From: Limnanthes douglasii subsp. nivea
Lineage: Eukaryota; Streptophyta; Magnoliopsida; Brassicales; Limnanthaceae
Direction: 5' to 3'
DNA: 64,000 bases
Assembly: GCA_036936605.1 (NCBI GenBank)
Contig: JAUPFV010000005.1
Span: 191,454,958 to 191,518,957 of the forward strand
Part shown: positions 34,179-45,619 of the stretch, one piece after another
How the letters are laid out: each line of letters starts with the position of its first letter
Numbering within the stretch: the first letter of the stretch is position 1
Program-made: the position numbers and the translations under genes
Notes under the pieces: generated by a model
Seen by the model: the letters and a program-made list of their open reading frames with translations, nothing else
What the model was told of the DNA's origin: nothing
Databases searched by the model: none

Positions 34179-36666
34179 TTAGTGATTGATAGGTGGCAAT
34201 TGACAACGACGACTCCTTATATCTTGGAATCGTTGTAGAATGCGTTCATTATCAATTTTTTTAAAAATTTCTCTCTCGTTGTATACAACTAAAAGATCAT
34301 TCATCCAGATGTCGTCCATCCGATTCCGCAAGTCCGTCTTTACAAGCTTCATTGCAGAAAATACTCTTTCTACTGATGCTGTAGCAACCGGAAGAATTAA
34401 CGTCAATTCGATCAATCGATACACCAATCGGAAACTTTGATGTCTTTCAGTGGCAACTAGTATCTTAGCTAAATCTCCCAAATCTTCAATATTGGAGAAC
34501 TCATCCTTGTCAATTATATCGTCGATGTATGTTTCAAGTTCGAATCTAAGCCTCGTACGTTCCGAATCAGAAAAGTCATTTGGATAAAGTTCTGCTAGAC
34601 GAATCAACTTGTCAACATCAAAATCAGCAAATGAATGTTTTGGACTAAGACAATTCATGCAAGTAAGCAACTCTGTATTTGCTTCCGGAAAACGATGTTC
34701 CATCTCTTGAATAAGTAAATTGAGAACCTGTAGAATTTGAGAAAATAAGAATTTAGAATTATACGTATAAAAATATTATCATCCTAAAATATAACTAAGG
34801 ACATGGTCAATTTACCTCGCAATAAATCTCAACCTTATAATGATGGTAATTAGTTACACGTCCATCTCGCTTCATACGCACACGAGTCTTTATTGTATCT
34901 TCCATATTAACAATATCAATGGAATTAGTCATACAAAACTTATTGACTTGGTCCACAATTTCATCCCAACCATTCTCTCTATACTTGTGCAATGTCTTTT
35001 TAGTTGTATCGATCAAAGAAATATCTTGCACAATATTTTGGTCCCTCCGTTGTAAACATTGTGATAAAACATCTGTTGACCCGAGTAGCTTAATCATCAA
35101 ATGCAAAATAAAGATGAAATCATAACTCTCCATTCGCATAATTAATGTTTTTGATATGCCTCTATTATCTGGATTAGAACCATCTTCATATACATGTTCA
35201 AGTACTTTAATTATTGAAGACCACATACTCACCAACCGTAGCAAAGTATTGAAATGTGATCCCCATCGAGTGTCACATGGTCGTTTCAAACTCATTTCTT
35301 GGTTTTTCCCTCTCCCACTTGTAGTTTCTCAAGTTTCAAGAGCATTAACAGTTTTTTCGTGCTCAAAATGTCGTACTATATCCCTCCTCCTACAAGATGT
35401 TCCACATGTGTTTACAATCATAGTGATAATGCTAAAAAAATCACTAATAGCACTATGGTCTTTCGCAACAGTAACAACAACTAGTTGGAGTTGGTGCGCA
35501 AAACAATGAACATATTTGGCCGATTCATTTTCTTTCGATATAAGTGTTTTCAAGCCATTAAATTCACCCCGCATGTTAGATGCACCGTCATAACCTTGAC
35601 CCCTCAACTGTGATAAAGATAATTTATGTTTAGTAAATATAAAGTCTATTCCTTCTTTCAAAGACTTTGCAGTTGTATCGGTAACATGAACCAAGCTTAA
35701 AAATCTTTCCATGATCTCTCCGTCATTATTAACATATCTAATAACCAAAGCCATTTGTTCTTTAATCGACACGTCACGTGCTTCATCAACCAAAAGAGAG
35801 AAATTACGACCCTTGATGTCTTCCAATATGGTGTTTGTAGTTTCAATAGCACAACAATTTGTCAACTCTTTCTGGATTGTTGGAGAAATCATTTGATTAT
35901 TACCAGGTGCGTTTTCTAATGTAACCATTTTAACCTCTGTTTTACGCTCACGATACCAGTCAAGTATTTCTAAAAAATTTCCTTTGTTTAATGATTGTGA
36001 TGATTCATCATGTCCACGAAAAGCTAATCCTTGACACAAAAGCAATCTGATCACATCTAAAGATGCAGTTAGACGTACACGATAGTTAACTTCATCTTCT
36101 TTCTCATATTCTCTCAAACTGTATTCAATATTTTGTCTTTGATTTTTATACGAAAAAAACTTCTGCTTAGCTAGATTATGTGCGCTGTTCACATCACCTT
36201 CATGTTCTTTAAAATTTTCATGTGCTTTTTTCCAATTCTTTAAACCCACTGTAACAAACACGTCATCACGAGCATTACGTTTTTGAAAAAGGTAACACCA
36301 AAAACAAAATGTCGCATCATTGTGCACACTATATTCCAACCACTGATATTTTTCAAACCATGTAACTTGAAAACTTCGGTTTTCTTTCCCAAATTTCGTT
36401 TTGGGAAAAATATGATCTTTTGTTTGGCAAGGTCCTTTTGAGATGAATTCTCGTCGAATTTTATCGGCAGAATTTGAATCAAAATTTTCAATACATTGGC
36501 GTAGTCCCGGATCACTCACTATAACTTTCTCCAGATCAAATTCTACACTATCAACATTAGGTCTTGATATAGGGACAGTCAGATCAGGAGAAATTATATT
36601 AATATTACTCGAGCTACTTGAACAACCAACATTATTCTTTGGATTTTTAGCAAAATAACGCTCCAT
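34179..36666 (-). pseudogene. hAT transposase (TTF zinc finger, DUF4371, dimerisation domain), one nonsense codon
   Basis: Start ATG at 36666 (MERYFAKNPKNN). Exon 1 runs 36666-34816 and exon 2 34727-34179, with an 88-bp intron bounded by TGCGAG|GTAAAT and CTACAG|GTTCTC. Together they give 799 codons. Domains: TTF-type zinc finger with FCFWCYLF; DUF4371 region (LLLCQGLAFRGHDESS); RNase H-like core (FSLLVDEARDVS, GYDGASNMRGEFNG); RWGSH motif; and the C-terminal hAT dimerisation segment (LPVATASVERVFSAMK). A single in-frame TGA at 35329-35331 interrupts the frame, and coding continues in the same frame after it. No frameshift was seen. A one-base reversion state may exist in sister copies. Confidence 0.93.
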
Positions 36667-36903
36667 TATAAGCCTACAACAATTAAATCGTGCACAAGCT
36701 ATGTTATTGTGAATAAAAATAAAAAAAATAAATTTTTTTATTACAGATAAAAATATTTTATTATACCTAAAAATAATATTTAACAATAGATCTTCATATA
36801 TTATTTTCAAACTATATTTAAACAAATAAAATATAACATAATCAAATTTAATATTTAAAAGATATTTAAAAGATACATAAATATGGATGATGTAGAAAAT
36901 CAA

Positions 36904-37355
36904 TCCTAATCTATGTTTTAGTATAATTTTTTATCAATCCATACATCGATGAAATTTATTACTATATATATATATATAATATCGATGGAATTTATATCAA
37001 ACATAATTTATAATATTAATAATTTATTTAATTAAAAACATTAGAGAGAAACACATACCTGGAAAAGCTGAATTGATGAAATTCGGTTCGTGTTCTTTTT
37101 TTCTTTAATTTTAATAAACTCCTCGTCTCTTTGATAAAAGAGACTTTTTATCTTCTTCTGAATGATGAAACTGTAAATCAAATCTGTAATTTAGAACAAT
37201 TGAAGAAGACGGAGATAAATAAAAATTAAATTATGAGAGAAAGATTAAACCATAATAAAATTGGAACAAATAATTGCACTAAAAATATAAAAGAACTGAA
37301 AAGACTTACAAAATCAACTTCAACTTCTAATCTTACTATAATTTATAGATACATC
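36904..37355. other. hAT element upstream region, presumed transposase 5' region
   Basis: AT-rich sequence between the transposase start and the subterminal repeats, with a TATATATATATA run at 36964-36976. Leader exons of the transposase could lie here but no splice signal stands out. Confidence 0.4.
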
Positions 37356-37356
37356 T

Positions 37357-38280
37357 TCCTTAAAAATAGGCATCTTCCTTAAAAATAGGCATTAGTTAAG
37401 ATGTTTAACTTGAAGTTTTATCCACTTCTGCTTTACAATAGGAATTAGTTAAGATATTTAGATTAAAATTTTATAGTTTAACAAACTCCTTAAAAATAGA
37501 CACTAGTTAAATAATTTAGCTTAAAGTTTTATCCAACAATTTTACTTAAAATAGGGCATTACTCCACCTTTTTTTAATCTATTTATTAACCTTAAAAAAA
37601 ATTAACCAATATTTTTATCTAAAAAATAGGCAAAGATATTTAAGTTGAAGTTTTATCCAATTCTTTAGCTTAACAATAAGAATTAATTAAGATATTTAGA
37701 TTAAAATTTTATAGTTTAACAAACTCCTTAATAATAGGCATTACTTATAAAATTTAGCGTAAAGTTTTATCCAACATTTTTACTTAAAAATAGGCATTAG
37801 TCCACTTTTTTTTAAACTATTTATTATCCTTAAAAAAAATAACCAATATTTTAAAATTTTATTTATCTTCCTTAAAAATAGGGAAATTTAACTTGAAGTT
37901 TTATCCTTTTTTTACTTTAACGATAGGAATTAGTTAAGATATTTAGTTTAAAATTTTATGGTTTAACAAACTCCTTAAAAATAGGCATTAGTTAAAAAAA
38001 TTAGCATAAAGTTTTATCCAACATTTTTACTTAAAAATAGGCATTAGTCCAATATTTTAGGCTAGGAATTAGGCATTAAAAATTTATATATCTTCGTTAA
38101 AAATAGGAAAATTTAACTTGAAGTTTTATACGATTCTTTATCTAACCATAGGAATTACTTAAATATTTAGATTAAAATTTTATAGTTTAACAAACTCCTT
38201 AAAAATAGGCATTAGTTAAAAAATTTAGTGTAAAAATAGACATTCATCAAAAAAAATTTAAAAAAATTATTATTCTTAAA
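37357..38280. repeat. Subterminal tandem repeats of the hAT element
   Basis: A diverged unit of about 170-200 bp repeats roughly five times. Each unit contains CTTAAAAATAGGCATTAGTT, AAGATATTTAGATTAAAATT or TTATAGTTTAACAAACTCC, and GAAGTTTTATCC. In hAT elements such arrays often hold transposase-binding sites; that role is inferred. Confidence 0.75.
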
Positions 38281-38361
38281 ATAAAAAATTAACTAATATT
38301 TTTGGGCTGGGGGGGCTCAAGCCCCCCCTAGCCCCTTAATACATCCGCCACTGCTAACATA

Positions 38362-39720
38362 TAATAGTTACTTTTTTATACAACACCGCTACCCTAGAGA
38401 GTCATATCTTACATATTATTTAACTAGGGGAGACCGATGTACATGAAATGCTGAAGCTCTTGAAAAAAGAAGCATAAAGTATCTTAAATGCCATAATTTA
38501 TGATATTTCTAAAAAAATGTTTGTCCTAGTTTAAAAAATATAACAAACAATATGAAGATTCACGGAGACTCATGTTGGTTCGAATGTTATATCAAGACGA
38601 GACGTTTGGTTGGGTGTTTAAATCATATGATGAGAAATAAGGATCGGTTCGTGTATATCAATGAAAGCATATTCAATAAAGCTGGGTAATAACTTAAGAA
38701 TGATAATGATTAGGAAACGTAATATGAGATTTGAAATGAAAATTATGACCCAAACAATAACATGTCTTATTTATTCATGATTAAACAAATAATACTACAC
38801 CTTTGTCACTTACTAGAAATTAGATTAACCATTATAATCGATATATACTTGTAAAAATTTTCATCCATAACGAGAATTTCTGATGCATTCTCAAATGAGT
38901 AGTAATTGGATATCTATTTTACTTTATAGGAAGTCACTTCTTCGTGGTGATTACAAATTCGAGAAGATGATGTAAGATATCTATGGCCCCAGATTTATGT
39001 GAAGATAATGTCATTAGATGCAGCTTACCATTTCTTATACTCGATAAGAAAACAAAAATAGTTAACTATTGAAACTGCACTATCATGAATATGGTTTGAT
39101 ATTTATTGATAGAAAATGAGATACCAATTTTTTTTTACTATATGCAATTAGTGGCACGACTCATGTGTTGAATTATAAGATTACGATAATGGCTGTGAAA
39201 TATATCATACCTGAAGAATGTTAGAGCCACATCGAACCAAGTATTATATATTTTAAATATTTATATACATTGACCATGTTCTTATTCAATTGAATAAAAT
39301 GCCTATAATTCGTATGATCTCGTAACAAACAAAATATTCATTAGCCATGATATTATTTTATAAGTAAATAGAAAGTGAAATTTCGGAATGAGCTCGGATA
39401 GATCTAAACTTTATACTTTGAATGGGAAGGATGAATACAATAATCTAATAAATAAAAATGATAAAATTAAAGAGAATATGACAAGATATAATCATTTGAA
39501 GACAAAACCATGAACCTAAAAGTTAGCTAAACAAAATTCACATGCATAGACAATTTAAAGATCACTAGCATGTCAACAATACCATGTAAGTGGAGAAAGA
39601 TTATTAGAGGAATAAAATAATTAAAATATGAGTTTTATTCATGATCCATGCAGATTCAACTGTTTATGAAGAGATGATAAAAAATGAAAATATGCGATCA
39701 AAATTAAGATAAAATATATT
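38362..39720. other. No recognisable gene
   Basis: AT-rich sequence. Parts may be the gag-integrase remains of the Copia fossil that follows, but I could not identify any domain with confidence. Confidence 0.3.
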
Positions 39721-39729
39721 GAAAGAAAC

Positions 39730-40300
39730 ATGAATTTGTAAGCCTACCCATGGGAGCTACAAGTACCTATGAGAGCTACAAGGATTGGAGTTAAATTAAT
39801 ATTTAAGACCAAAATAAATAAATATGGAAAGTTTGATAATGGTAAAGTTGGATTAGTGGTAAAAGGATATTTATAGAAACATATGTTAAAATTTTCTCTT
39901 CAATTGCTCGTTAAGTTGACATTAAAATATATTTTTTTATAAAAAATTAAAAGAGGTAGTCTACGTTTAATAAAACGAGGAAGATAAAACATGTACATTT
40001 AACAAAATACGGTTTAAAACAAGCTCATAAAGTTTAGTTTATTCGAATTGAAATTTATTTTTTAAAAAAGAATTCGAGAGAAGTATACATAAAGCATACC
40101 ATAAAATAAAATGATCATGTTGGTAATGGTTAATCTCTATATTGATAATTTAATATATGTTGGCAATGATATGCAATGGTGAAAAATCATAAGACTGATT
40201 AAGTTTGAATGTGAGATAAGTGAACTCAGAACCATGAAATAGTTCTAGGTCTAATAAGATATTATAGAAGGTTATGTATAACAAAATAGGCAAGATAAAT
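39730..40300 (+). pseudogene. Very old Copia reverse-transcriptase fossil
   Basis: Across many stops the reading still shows the RT order: an ELPMGA start near 39745, an IFKTK-like element, a GLKQA-like segment near 40012, EVYIKHTI near 40082, then SLYIDNLIYVGNDM near 40135 (family SLYVDDLI.TGND; the second catalytic Asp is changed to Asn). It ends with FECEISELRTMK. No LTRs remain. Confidence 0.7.
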
Positions 40301-40783
40301 TATGGAACAATTTAAAATGTGTAATTTCACCTTTACAAAAAAATGTAATTATTTTTGAAAATAAATTGTCTAAAGTCGTGACACCAACGCGGATGCAACT
40401 ACAGTAGAAACTCTATAAAATAGTAGACTTGATACCACCAAAATTTATTAATTAAAAGAGTTATTAATTAATTGATAAATTAATAATTAATATTTTATAT
40501 ATTAATTAATATTTTATTAATTTATAGTAAAATACTTACTTTACAAACATCTTTCAAGCTTTCACTTAATTATTGTACAGTATACAATACATGTATATCA
40601 AATGAAGGGCCAAATTTGAAAGAAACCTTCAATCTTCCACCTTATTATGCTTCTTGTGTACAATGTATCACTTTATGGACATTAAAAAATATTTCATATA
40701 TAAATACAAGATCAAAATAGGTTAACACAAACAAATCATACACACAACATGGCTTCCCATCTTAAAGGTGTGAAAAAACAACA

Positions 40784-41116
40784 ATGACAAACGAGATTCG
40801 AAGAGCATTATGCAAGCACAACAAGGATAATCCAAGTCTCACTCAAAAGAAATTGCAAGAATGGGTTCATAGTAATTATGGCTTGCAAGTGAGTCAAGCG
40901 ACAATATCGAATACAGTTAAGCGGTCTTTTAAACATCTCTCACTTGCTCCCGAAAGAGGCGATGTTAAGCGACACAAACCGACAAAATTTCCTGACCTAG
41001 AAAAATCTCTCTATGAATGGAATCTTCAATATCAAGAACATGTGAATATGACAGGTGAACTAATCATCGAGAAGGAGAAAAAGCTCATGAAAGATATTTA
41101 TCCAGTTGTTGATTGA
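40784..41116 (+). CDS. Truncated pogo transposase: CENP-B-type DNA-binding region only
   Basis: A 110-residue frame starts MTNEIRRALCKHNKDNPSLT. Residues about 1-50 form the first helix-turn-helix (LTQKKLQEWVHSNYGLQVSQ), and residues about 60-105 the CENP-B/Tc5-type second one (KFPDLEKSLYEWNLQYQE, TGELIIEKEKKLM). It then stops at the deletion joint (DIYPVVD). An upstream ATG at 40749 opens 12 codons in another frame that end at 40787, so the original start may be frameshifted. If expressed, it could bind element ends without cutting and act as a repressor; that is inference. Confidence 0.7.
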   Translation: MTNEIRRALCKHNKDNPSLTQKKLQEWVHSNYGLQVSQATISNTVKRSFKHLSLAPERGDVKRHKPTKFPDLEKSLYEWNLQYQEHVNMTGELIIEKEKKLMKDIYPVVD

Positions 41117-41378
41117 TGAAGAAATTATTGAAAGCGTTATTGGAATTAATAAAGATGAATACGATGAAGAAGATGATGAAAGTTCTACAATGGAGTCCCC
41201 TTCGCGAAACGAAGCTATTAAAGCGACAATCACATTAAACAATTTCTTGTTGAGCTATGAGAAAACAACACCAGAAGTTCTTACCATGCTAAGGAAAATT
41301 AGAGACGAGATTCAAGGGGAAATTGATTTGAACAAAAAACAAAAGACAATTGAGTCATTTTTCAAGAAACCTTCATAA
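41106..41378 (+). pseudogene. C-terminal tail of the pogo transposase
   Basis: A 90-codon frame, out of register with the preceding one, carries the acidic tail of plant pogo transposases (EEIIESVIGINKDEYDEEDDE, then TLNNFLLSYEK and QKTIESFFKKPS at the end). It overlaps the upstream frame by 11 bases at the deletion joint. It is unlikely to be translated alone. Confidence 0.75.
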
Positions 41379-41764
41379 ATCATTCATGTAATATGCTATA
41401 TATAAGGAATTATTAATTTATATTTTATTGGGGTCTAAAGAAATTATCAAAAATGTATTATTTTATAATTTTAGCGAATTATTAATTTAGCACCATATCC
41501 CCGATTCGGGACCGATGAAAAACATTATTTTAGAGAGAGTTTATTAAATAATCGAGTATTATTCTACTGTATCTACAAATAATTAGCCAGGAGTTTGATA
41601 TTATTGATAGTTAACCTCTCGGGAGGTTGACTTTTATTAATAAATATTTAATTTAGATGAATAAAATTATTATTAGAAATATAGACATGTAAATCGCTTT
41701 TAAACTGTCCAAAAAGAATAAAGAACAAAACCTGTTATGTGACATAACAACAAGCGGACATACC

Positions 41765-41973
41765 GTCCTAAGGGGGTAGCCGAGTTGGTTGAGTATGGCA
41801 TTCTTATGACTAAAAGGTCATGAATTCGAATCTCTCTACATACGCTTTCTCGGTTGAGCCTGTCACCTTGTGTGGTTTACCTTTTGGCGTTGGTTTGCAG
41901 GCTATCAGGGTTTACCCTGTGCGCACTCATTCCACTCTGAATAGCGGATGCGGGTTCCCTCCGAAAAAAAACA
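41765..41973 (+). mobile_element. tRNA-derived SINE, copy 1, with 16-bp target duplication
   Basis: The head looks like a tRNA gene with an A box (TAGCCGAGTTGG, 41776-41787) and a B box (GAATTCGAATC, at about 41823), so it would be read by RNA polymerase III. An unrelated body of about 130 bp follows and ends in CCCTCCGAAAAAAAA. The exact direct repeat AACAAGCGGACATACC lies at 41749-41764 and 41974-41989. A second copy on the other strand at 58416-58638 proves it is a dispersed family. Confidence 0.93.
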
Positions 41974-41987
41974 AACAAGCGGACATA

Positions 41988-42473
41988 CCCCAAACTCAAA
42001 TACATCCTAAAGTTCTGTTATTATCAATTTATACTTCCTCTATTCTTTAATAACCGACCTCGTAGATAAATTTATTAATTCTATATATTACATGTGCTAC
42101 ACCGTTACCAATACTACATTAAATGATATTTAATTTTATAATAAGTAAATTCAAGGGAGATTTACCAATAAAAATCAATTTAACAAATATAATACGCATA
42201 AAAATTAAAAAAAAAAAACAAGAGCTCATACCCCAAACTCAAATACATCCTAAAGTTCTATTATTATCAATTTATACTTCCTCTATTCTTTAATAACCGA
42301 CCTCGTATATAAATTTATTAATTCTATATATTACATGTCGCTACACCGTTACCAATATTACATTAAATGATATTTAATTTTATAATAATTAAATTCAAGG
42401 GAGATTTACCAATAAAAATCCATTTAACAAATATAATATTATAAAAATTCAATAAATTAAAGGATTTTATATC
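41988..42473. repeat. Tandem duplication, two 243-bp units
   Basis: CCCCAAACTCAAATACATCC at 41988 recurs at 42231, and the match continues through the whole unit with few differences (for example TTCTGTTATT versus TTCTATTATT). The duplicated block starts inside the right target duplication of the SINE, so it includes a few bases of it. Confidence 0.9.
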
Positions 42474-42535
42474 TTAAATATTTTTTTATATAAAATACAG
42501 TAACCAACTTCTTCTTTTTTGTTTTTTTCTATTTT

Positions 42536-43320
42536 AATTTTTAAAAATCCGTATCTTTTAAACCGTAACTCGAAAAAAGAGTCCGAAAATATCATTGGTC
42601 TTGTTTTTTTAAGACAACAAAACTAGTACCATTCATGATATGTTTTGATTTTTTTTTAAATTTATATTTTACACACGTTTCTCAGTTATATGGTTTCTCA
42701 TCTAGTGACTGGTTTCGCATCTATCAAAATAAAGAAGGTTTCACATCTATAAAACAAAAAGGTTTCTCATCTAGCAAAATAAAGAAGGTTCCGCATCTAT
42801 CAAAAAAAAATTTCACATCTATCAAAATAAAGAAGGTTTCGCATCTATCAAAATAAAGAAAGTTTAGCATCGATCAAAATAAAGAAGGTTTCACGTCTAG
42901 CAAAATAAAGAAGGTTTCGCATCTAGCACAACAAAACAGGTTTTGTATCTATCATAACGAAGAAGGTTTCGCATCTTCTTGGCGAAACCCTAAAAAGTTT
43001 TAAACTTTAAAAGTCTGTATCTTTTAAACCGTAACTCGAAAAAAAAAAACCGAAAATACCGTTGATTTTTTTTTAAGACGAACAAACTGGTACCACTCAT
43101 GATATGTTATGAATTTTAAAAAAATATTTTTTTAGAACAAATAATGTTTCGCATCTATCAAGAACGTGTTTTTTTGCATCTACCATTCCAGAAGGATTAC
43201 ACATTTCGCAACTATTAGTAGGTACAGATCCAAATGTTTCACACATATCATAAAATATGTTTTGCATCTACCAGTGAAGAAACATACAGGTTTCGCATCT
43301 CCTTCACTGAAAAACCAGAA
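42536..43320. repeat. 26-bp minisatellite within a larger duplication
   Basis: About eleven units of GGTTTCGCATCTATCAAAAT plus AAAGAA occupy 42692-42980, with the first base pairs varying as CGC, CAC or CTC. The block before it (CGTATCTTTTAAACCGTAAC...CATTCATGATATGTT, from 42549) is repeated after it from 43015, followed by a few looser GTTTCGCATCT units to about 43300. So a unit of roughly 465 bp containing the minisatellite has been partly duplicated. The open frame 42635-42856 is only this repeat. Confidence 0.85.
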
Positions 43321-44229
43321 CCTGTTACGCGACTCAAAATCCAAAAAACACAAAATAAAACACTAAAATCAACGAAACACTAATACAATGCTACAAATAA
43401 ACTACATTACCATAATTCAAACTCAAAACTAACAAAAAATTCGACTCGAAACACTACGAAAATAGATCTTAAAAAACATCGATTTCGAGATCAAATTCGA
43501 GTTTTAAACACACAAAACATTGAGTATCTTTGCATAATCAAGTAAAAACACAAATCAAAATCACATGAAAACAAAAAAAAACAAAAAAAAAAGTAAAAAA
43601 AAATGAAAGAATCGCCTAATACAGAGTTGTTTTATTCACGAAGAGAGAAAGATATAGAGAAAATTGGGGGAAAAGGTGAAGAATAGGTCTAAAAGCCTTT
43701 TATATTATAGAGTAGAGGTATTTAAGGTATTAGTGGGTCTTTAATAGTAAATATTTCACAAAAACGAATCTTTCTTGGAAATATATGAAAATATAGGTTT
43801 TAATTGGATAATACTTCGGGTATTGGGTATTAAAAGATAATTTAAGACCTAAATTCAATAGCTTTCTTTCCTCGCTGCAGCTTTTATCAACATCTGACCA
43901 ATTAAATTTATATATTTTCTGATGTCTATACACTAAAAGAATAATAATAATGAATTCTTTTAATATCTGTGCTCTCTGAACGGACGAAGTAAGTATTATG
44001 AGATGTAAATTTTATTCATTCTATACCATAACCGGACCCTATTTGATTACCGGATGATGTAGAGATATTTAAACCATAAAATTCGAGTTAATTTAAAAAT
44101 GTGCCTAATAAATAATAAAATTAAATAAATAATACGAGATCTATGGGTTACCATCTTTTTAACCCGTAGGTTAGATGAGTCGATTAACCGTCAGATTAAT
44201 AACCGTGTTACATAAGTTCATTACTGAAT
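43321..44229. other. AT-rich sequence, nothing recognised
   Basis: A-rich plus strand with no credible open frame or element end. It precedes the LINE, whose exact 5' border I cannot place. Confidence 0.3.
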
Positions 44230-44337
44230 GGTACAGACGAGGAGATGGAGCTCCAAGAAACAGAGCATCTAAGATAATTTTTCCGGCGTTCTCTCTTCTT
44301 CGATAGTCTTCCCTCCATTTTTTTCTTTCATCAATCC

Positions 44338-45272
44338 TTGTTCGAAGATGAATTTCCATCTTTGTTTCAAACTAAAAAACAGAGTACTGGTGAAAATCGA
44401 TCGGAGAAGAAGAAGTTTGCTGATCTCTTTAAAAATCCAAATCCAAGAAATCAAGAAATTGATTTCAAACCCGAGAGTGTTGTTACGAAATATGACCACA
44501 TATCTGTTCAATTTCATCAAAAAATCAAAGAAACATTGCTGTTGAATTCCAAAGAAATCTGTGCTAGAATCCTTCTTCAATTCATTAAAATTCAAAGGCT
44601 CATTTCATACTACAAACTAGGACTCTCACCACATTTTCATGGAATTTGAATTGGATGAAGATGTTTGTAGAACGTGTTCTAGAAATGTTTGGAATGTGGG
44701 AGGTTTTACTATGAGGATACTGCGATGGTCTCCAGAATTCCATCCAAAATATGAGAATCCTAAGGCACTGGTTTGGACCAAGTTCGAAAAACTTCATGAA
44801 TACCTTTGCAATGCTGGTTTTATGAGCGGGATTGCAGCTACTCTTGGAAAACCTTTCAAAATTGAAATCCCAGAAGATAACAGAGCTTTTAAAAACTCTG
44901 CTTTTGCTTTAATTGAAATAGATTTATCGAGGAAGATTCATAACCACATTTGGATTGGTTTTAGAATCAATGACGATTTTTGAATATAAGAACATGCCTT
45001 CGTATTGTATATGTTTCTTTCATTTGGGTCATAAATTTGATGAATGTAAGAAAAGAGCTAAGTCTGTTGTCCAAGATGTTCAGTCCCAATCAAAGAAGAT
45101 AGAAAGTCAGGGTGATAAAGTTAAAGAAGATGCTGTCAAGATGGATAAGAAGAACATCAATGAAGCAGATGAAGCTGTTGGATCTAATTCGGAATTTATT
45201 CCTATCAATGAAGCAGATGAAGTAGAGGAAGAAATGTCTTCAAATGATATTCAGTTTCAAGAAAAGATATAA
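44338..45272 (+). pseudogene. LINE ORF1 (DUF4283-type RNA-binding protein with zinc knuckle)
   Basis: Three overlapping frames together cover ORF1. 44338-44649 gives a basic N-terminal part. 44639-44983 carries the DUF4283-like domain (NVGGFTMRILRWSPEF, LVWTKFEKLHEYL, IDLSRKIHNHIWIGF). 44955-45272 follows with a knuckle-like CICFFHLGHKFDEC, in which the second Cys of CCHC is missing, and an acidic tail. At least two frameshifts separate them. ORF1 proteins of LINEs package the RNA; this one is not functional. Confidence 0.8.
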
Positions 45273-45619
45273 GAAAAATCTGTCACTAACGATAATGATG
45301 TTCAACAAAGCTTTGAAAGAAATATTCCTGATAATGCTGAAATCATATAAGCTATTCAACATCTTCAAGCTCAATATGATAACAAGATCTCCACGAAGTT
45401 GTTAATTTCTTATCGGGCACCAATTTTCCAATCCAAGATAATATTGGGAGTCTTCAACTTTCTCCAGTTAATAAGGATCACTCTTTTACAAACCAGGAGT
45501 TTAACACAATCCTGAAAAAGAAACTCAAGTCAGCAAAGAAGATAAAATAACCAAGCACTAAGATCATGAAATATCTCAAGTATAGAGGGATAAACTAGAA
45601 AAATAAATCGTTATCTGAT

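Larger units (their letters stand above)
34127..38353 (-). mobile_element. hAT DNA transposon, 4227 bp, with exact 8-bp target duplication
   Basis: The terminal inverted repeats begin CAGTGGCGGA at the left and end TCCGCCACTG at the right. Both sides are flanked by CTAACATA (34119-34126 and 38354-38361), an exact 8-bp duplication. GGGGGG/CCCCCC tracts sit just inside each end. A two-exon transposase on the minus strand fills the left half; the right half is AT-rich with many subterminal repeats. It looks young and nearly complete. Confidence 0.97.
40402..41569 (+). mobile_element. pogo/Lemi-Emigrant-type element, 1168 bp, internally deleted
   Basis: The left end is CAGTAGAAACTCTATAAAAT and the right end is TTCTACTG; each is flanked by TA (40400-40401, 41570-41571), as in Tc1/mariner-pogo insertions. 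The left terminus resembles the Emigrant/Lemi family ends of plants. Inside are the N-terminal DNA-binding part and the C-terminal tail of a pogo transposase, with the DDE catalytic domain between them gone. This is the kind of intermediate from which MITEs arise. Confidence 0.85.

Noticed and set aside
41770..41850. A tRNA gene
   Set aside because: A and B boxes are present, but no cloverleaf closes, the body continues for another 130 bp to an A-tail, and a 16-bp target duplication surrounds it. It is a SINE head.
42692..42980. A CRISPR-like array of repeats with spacers
   Set aside because: The units abut without unique spacers and the setting is a plant nuclear genome. It is a minisatellite.
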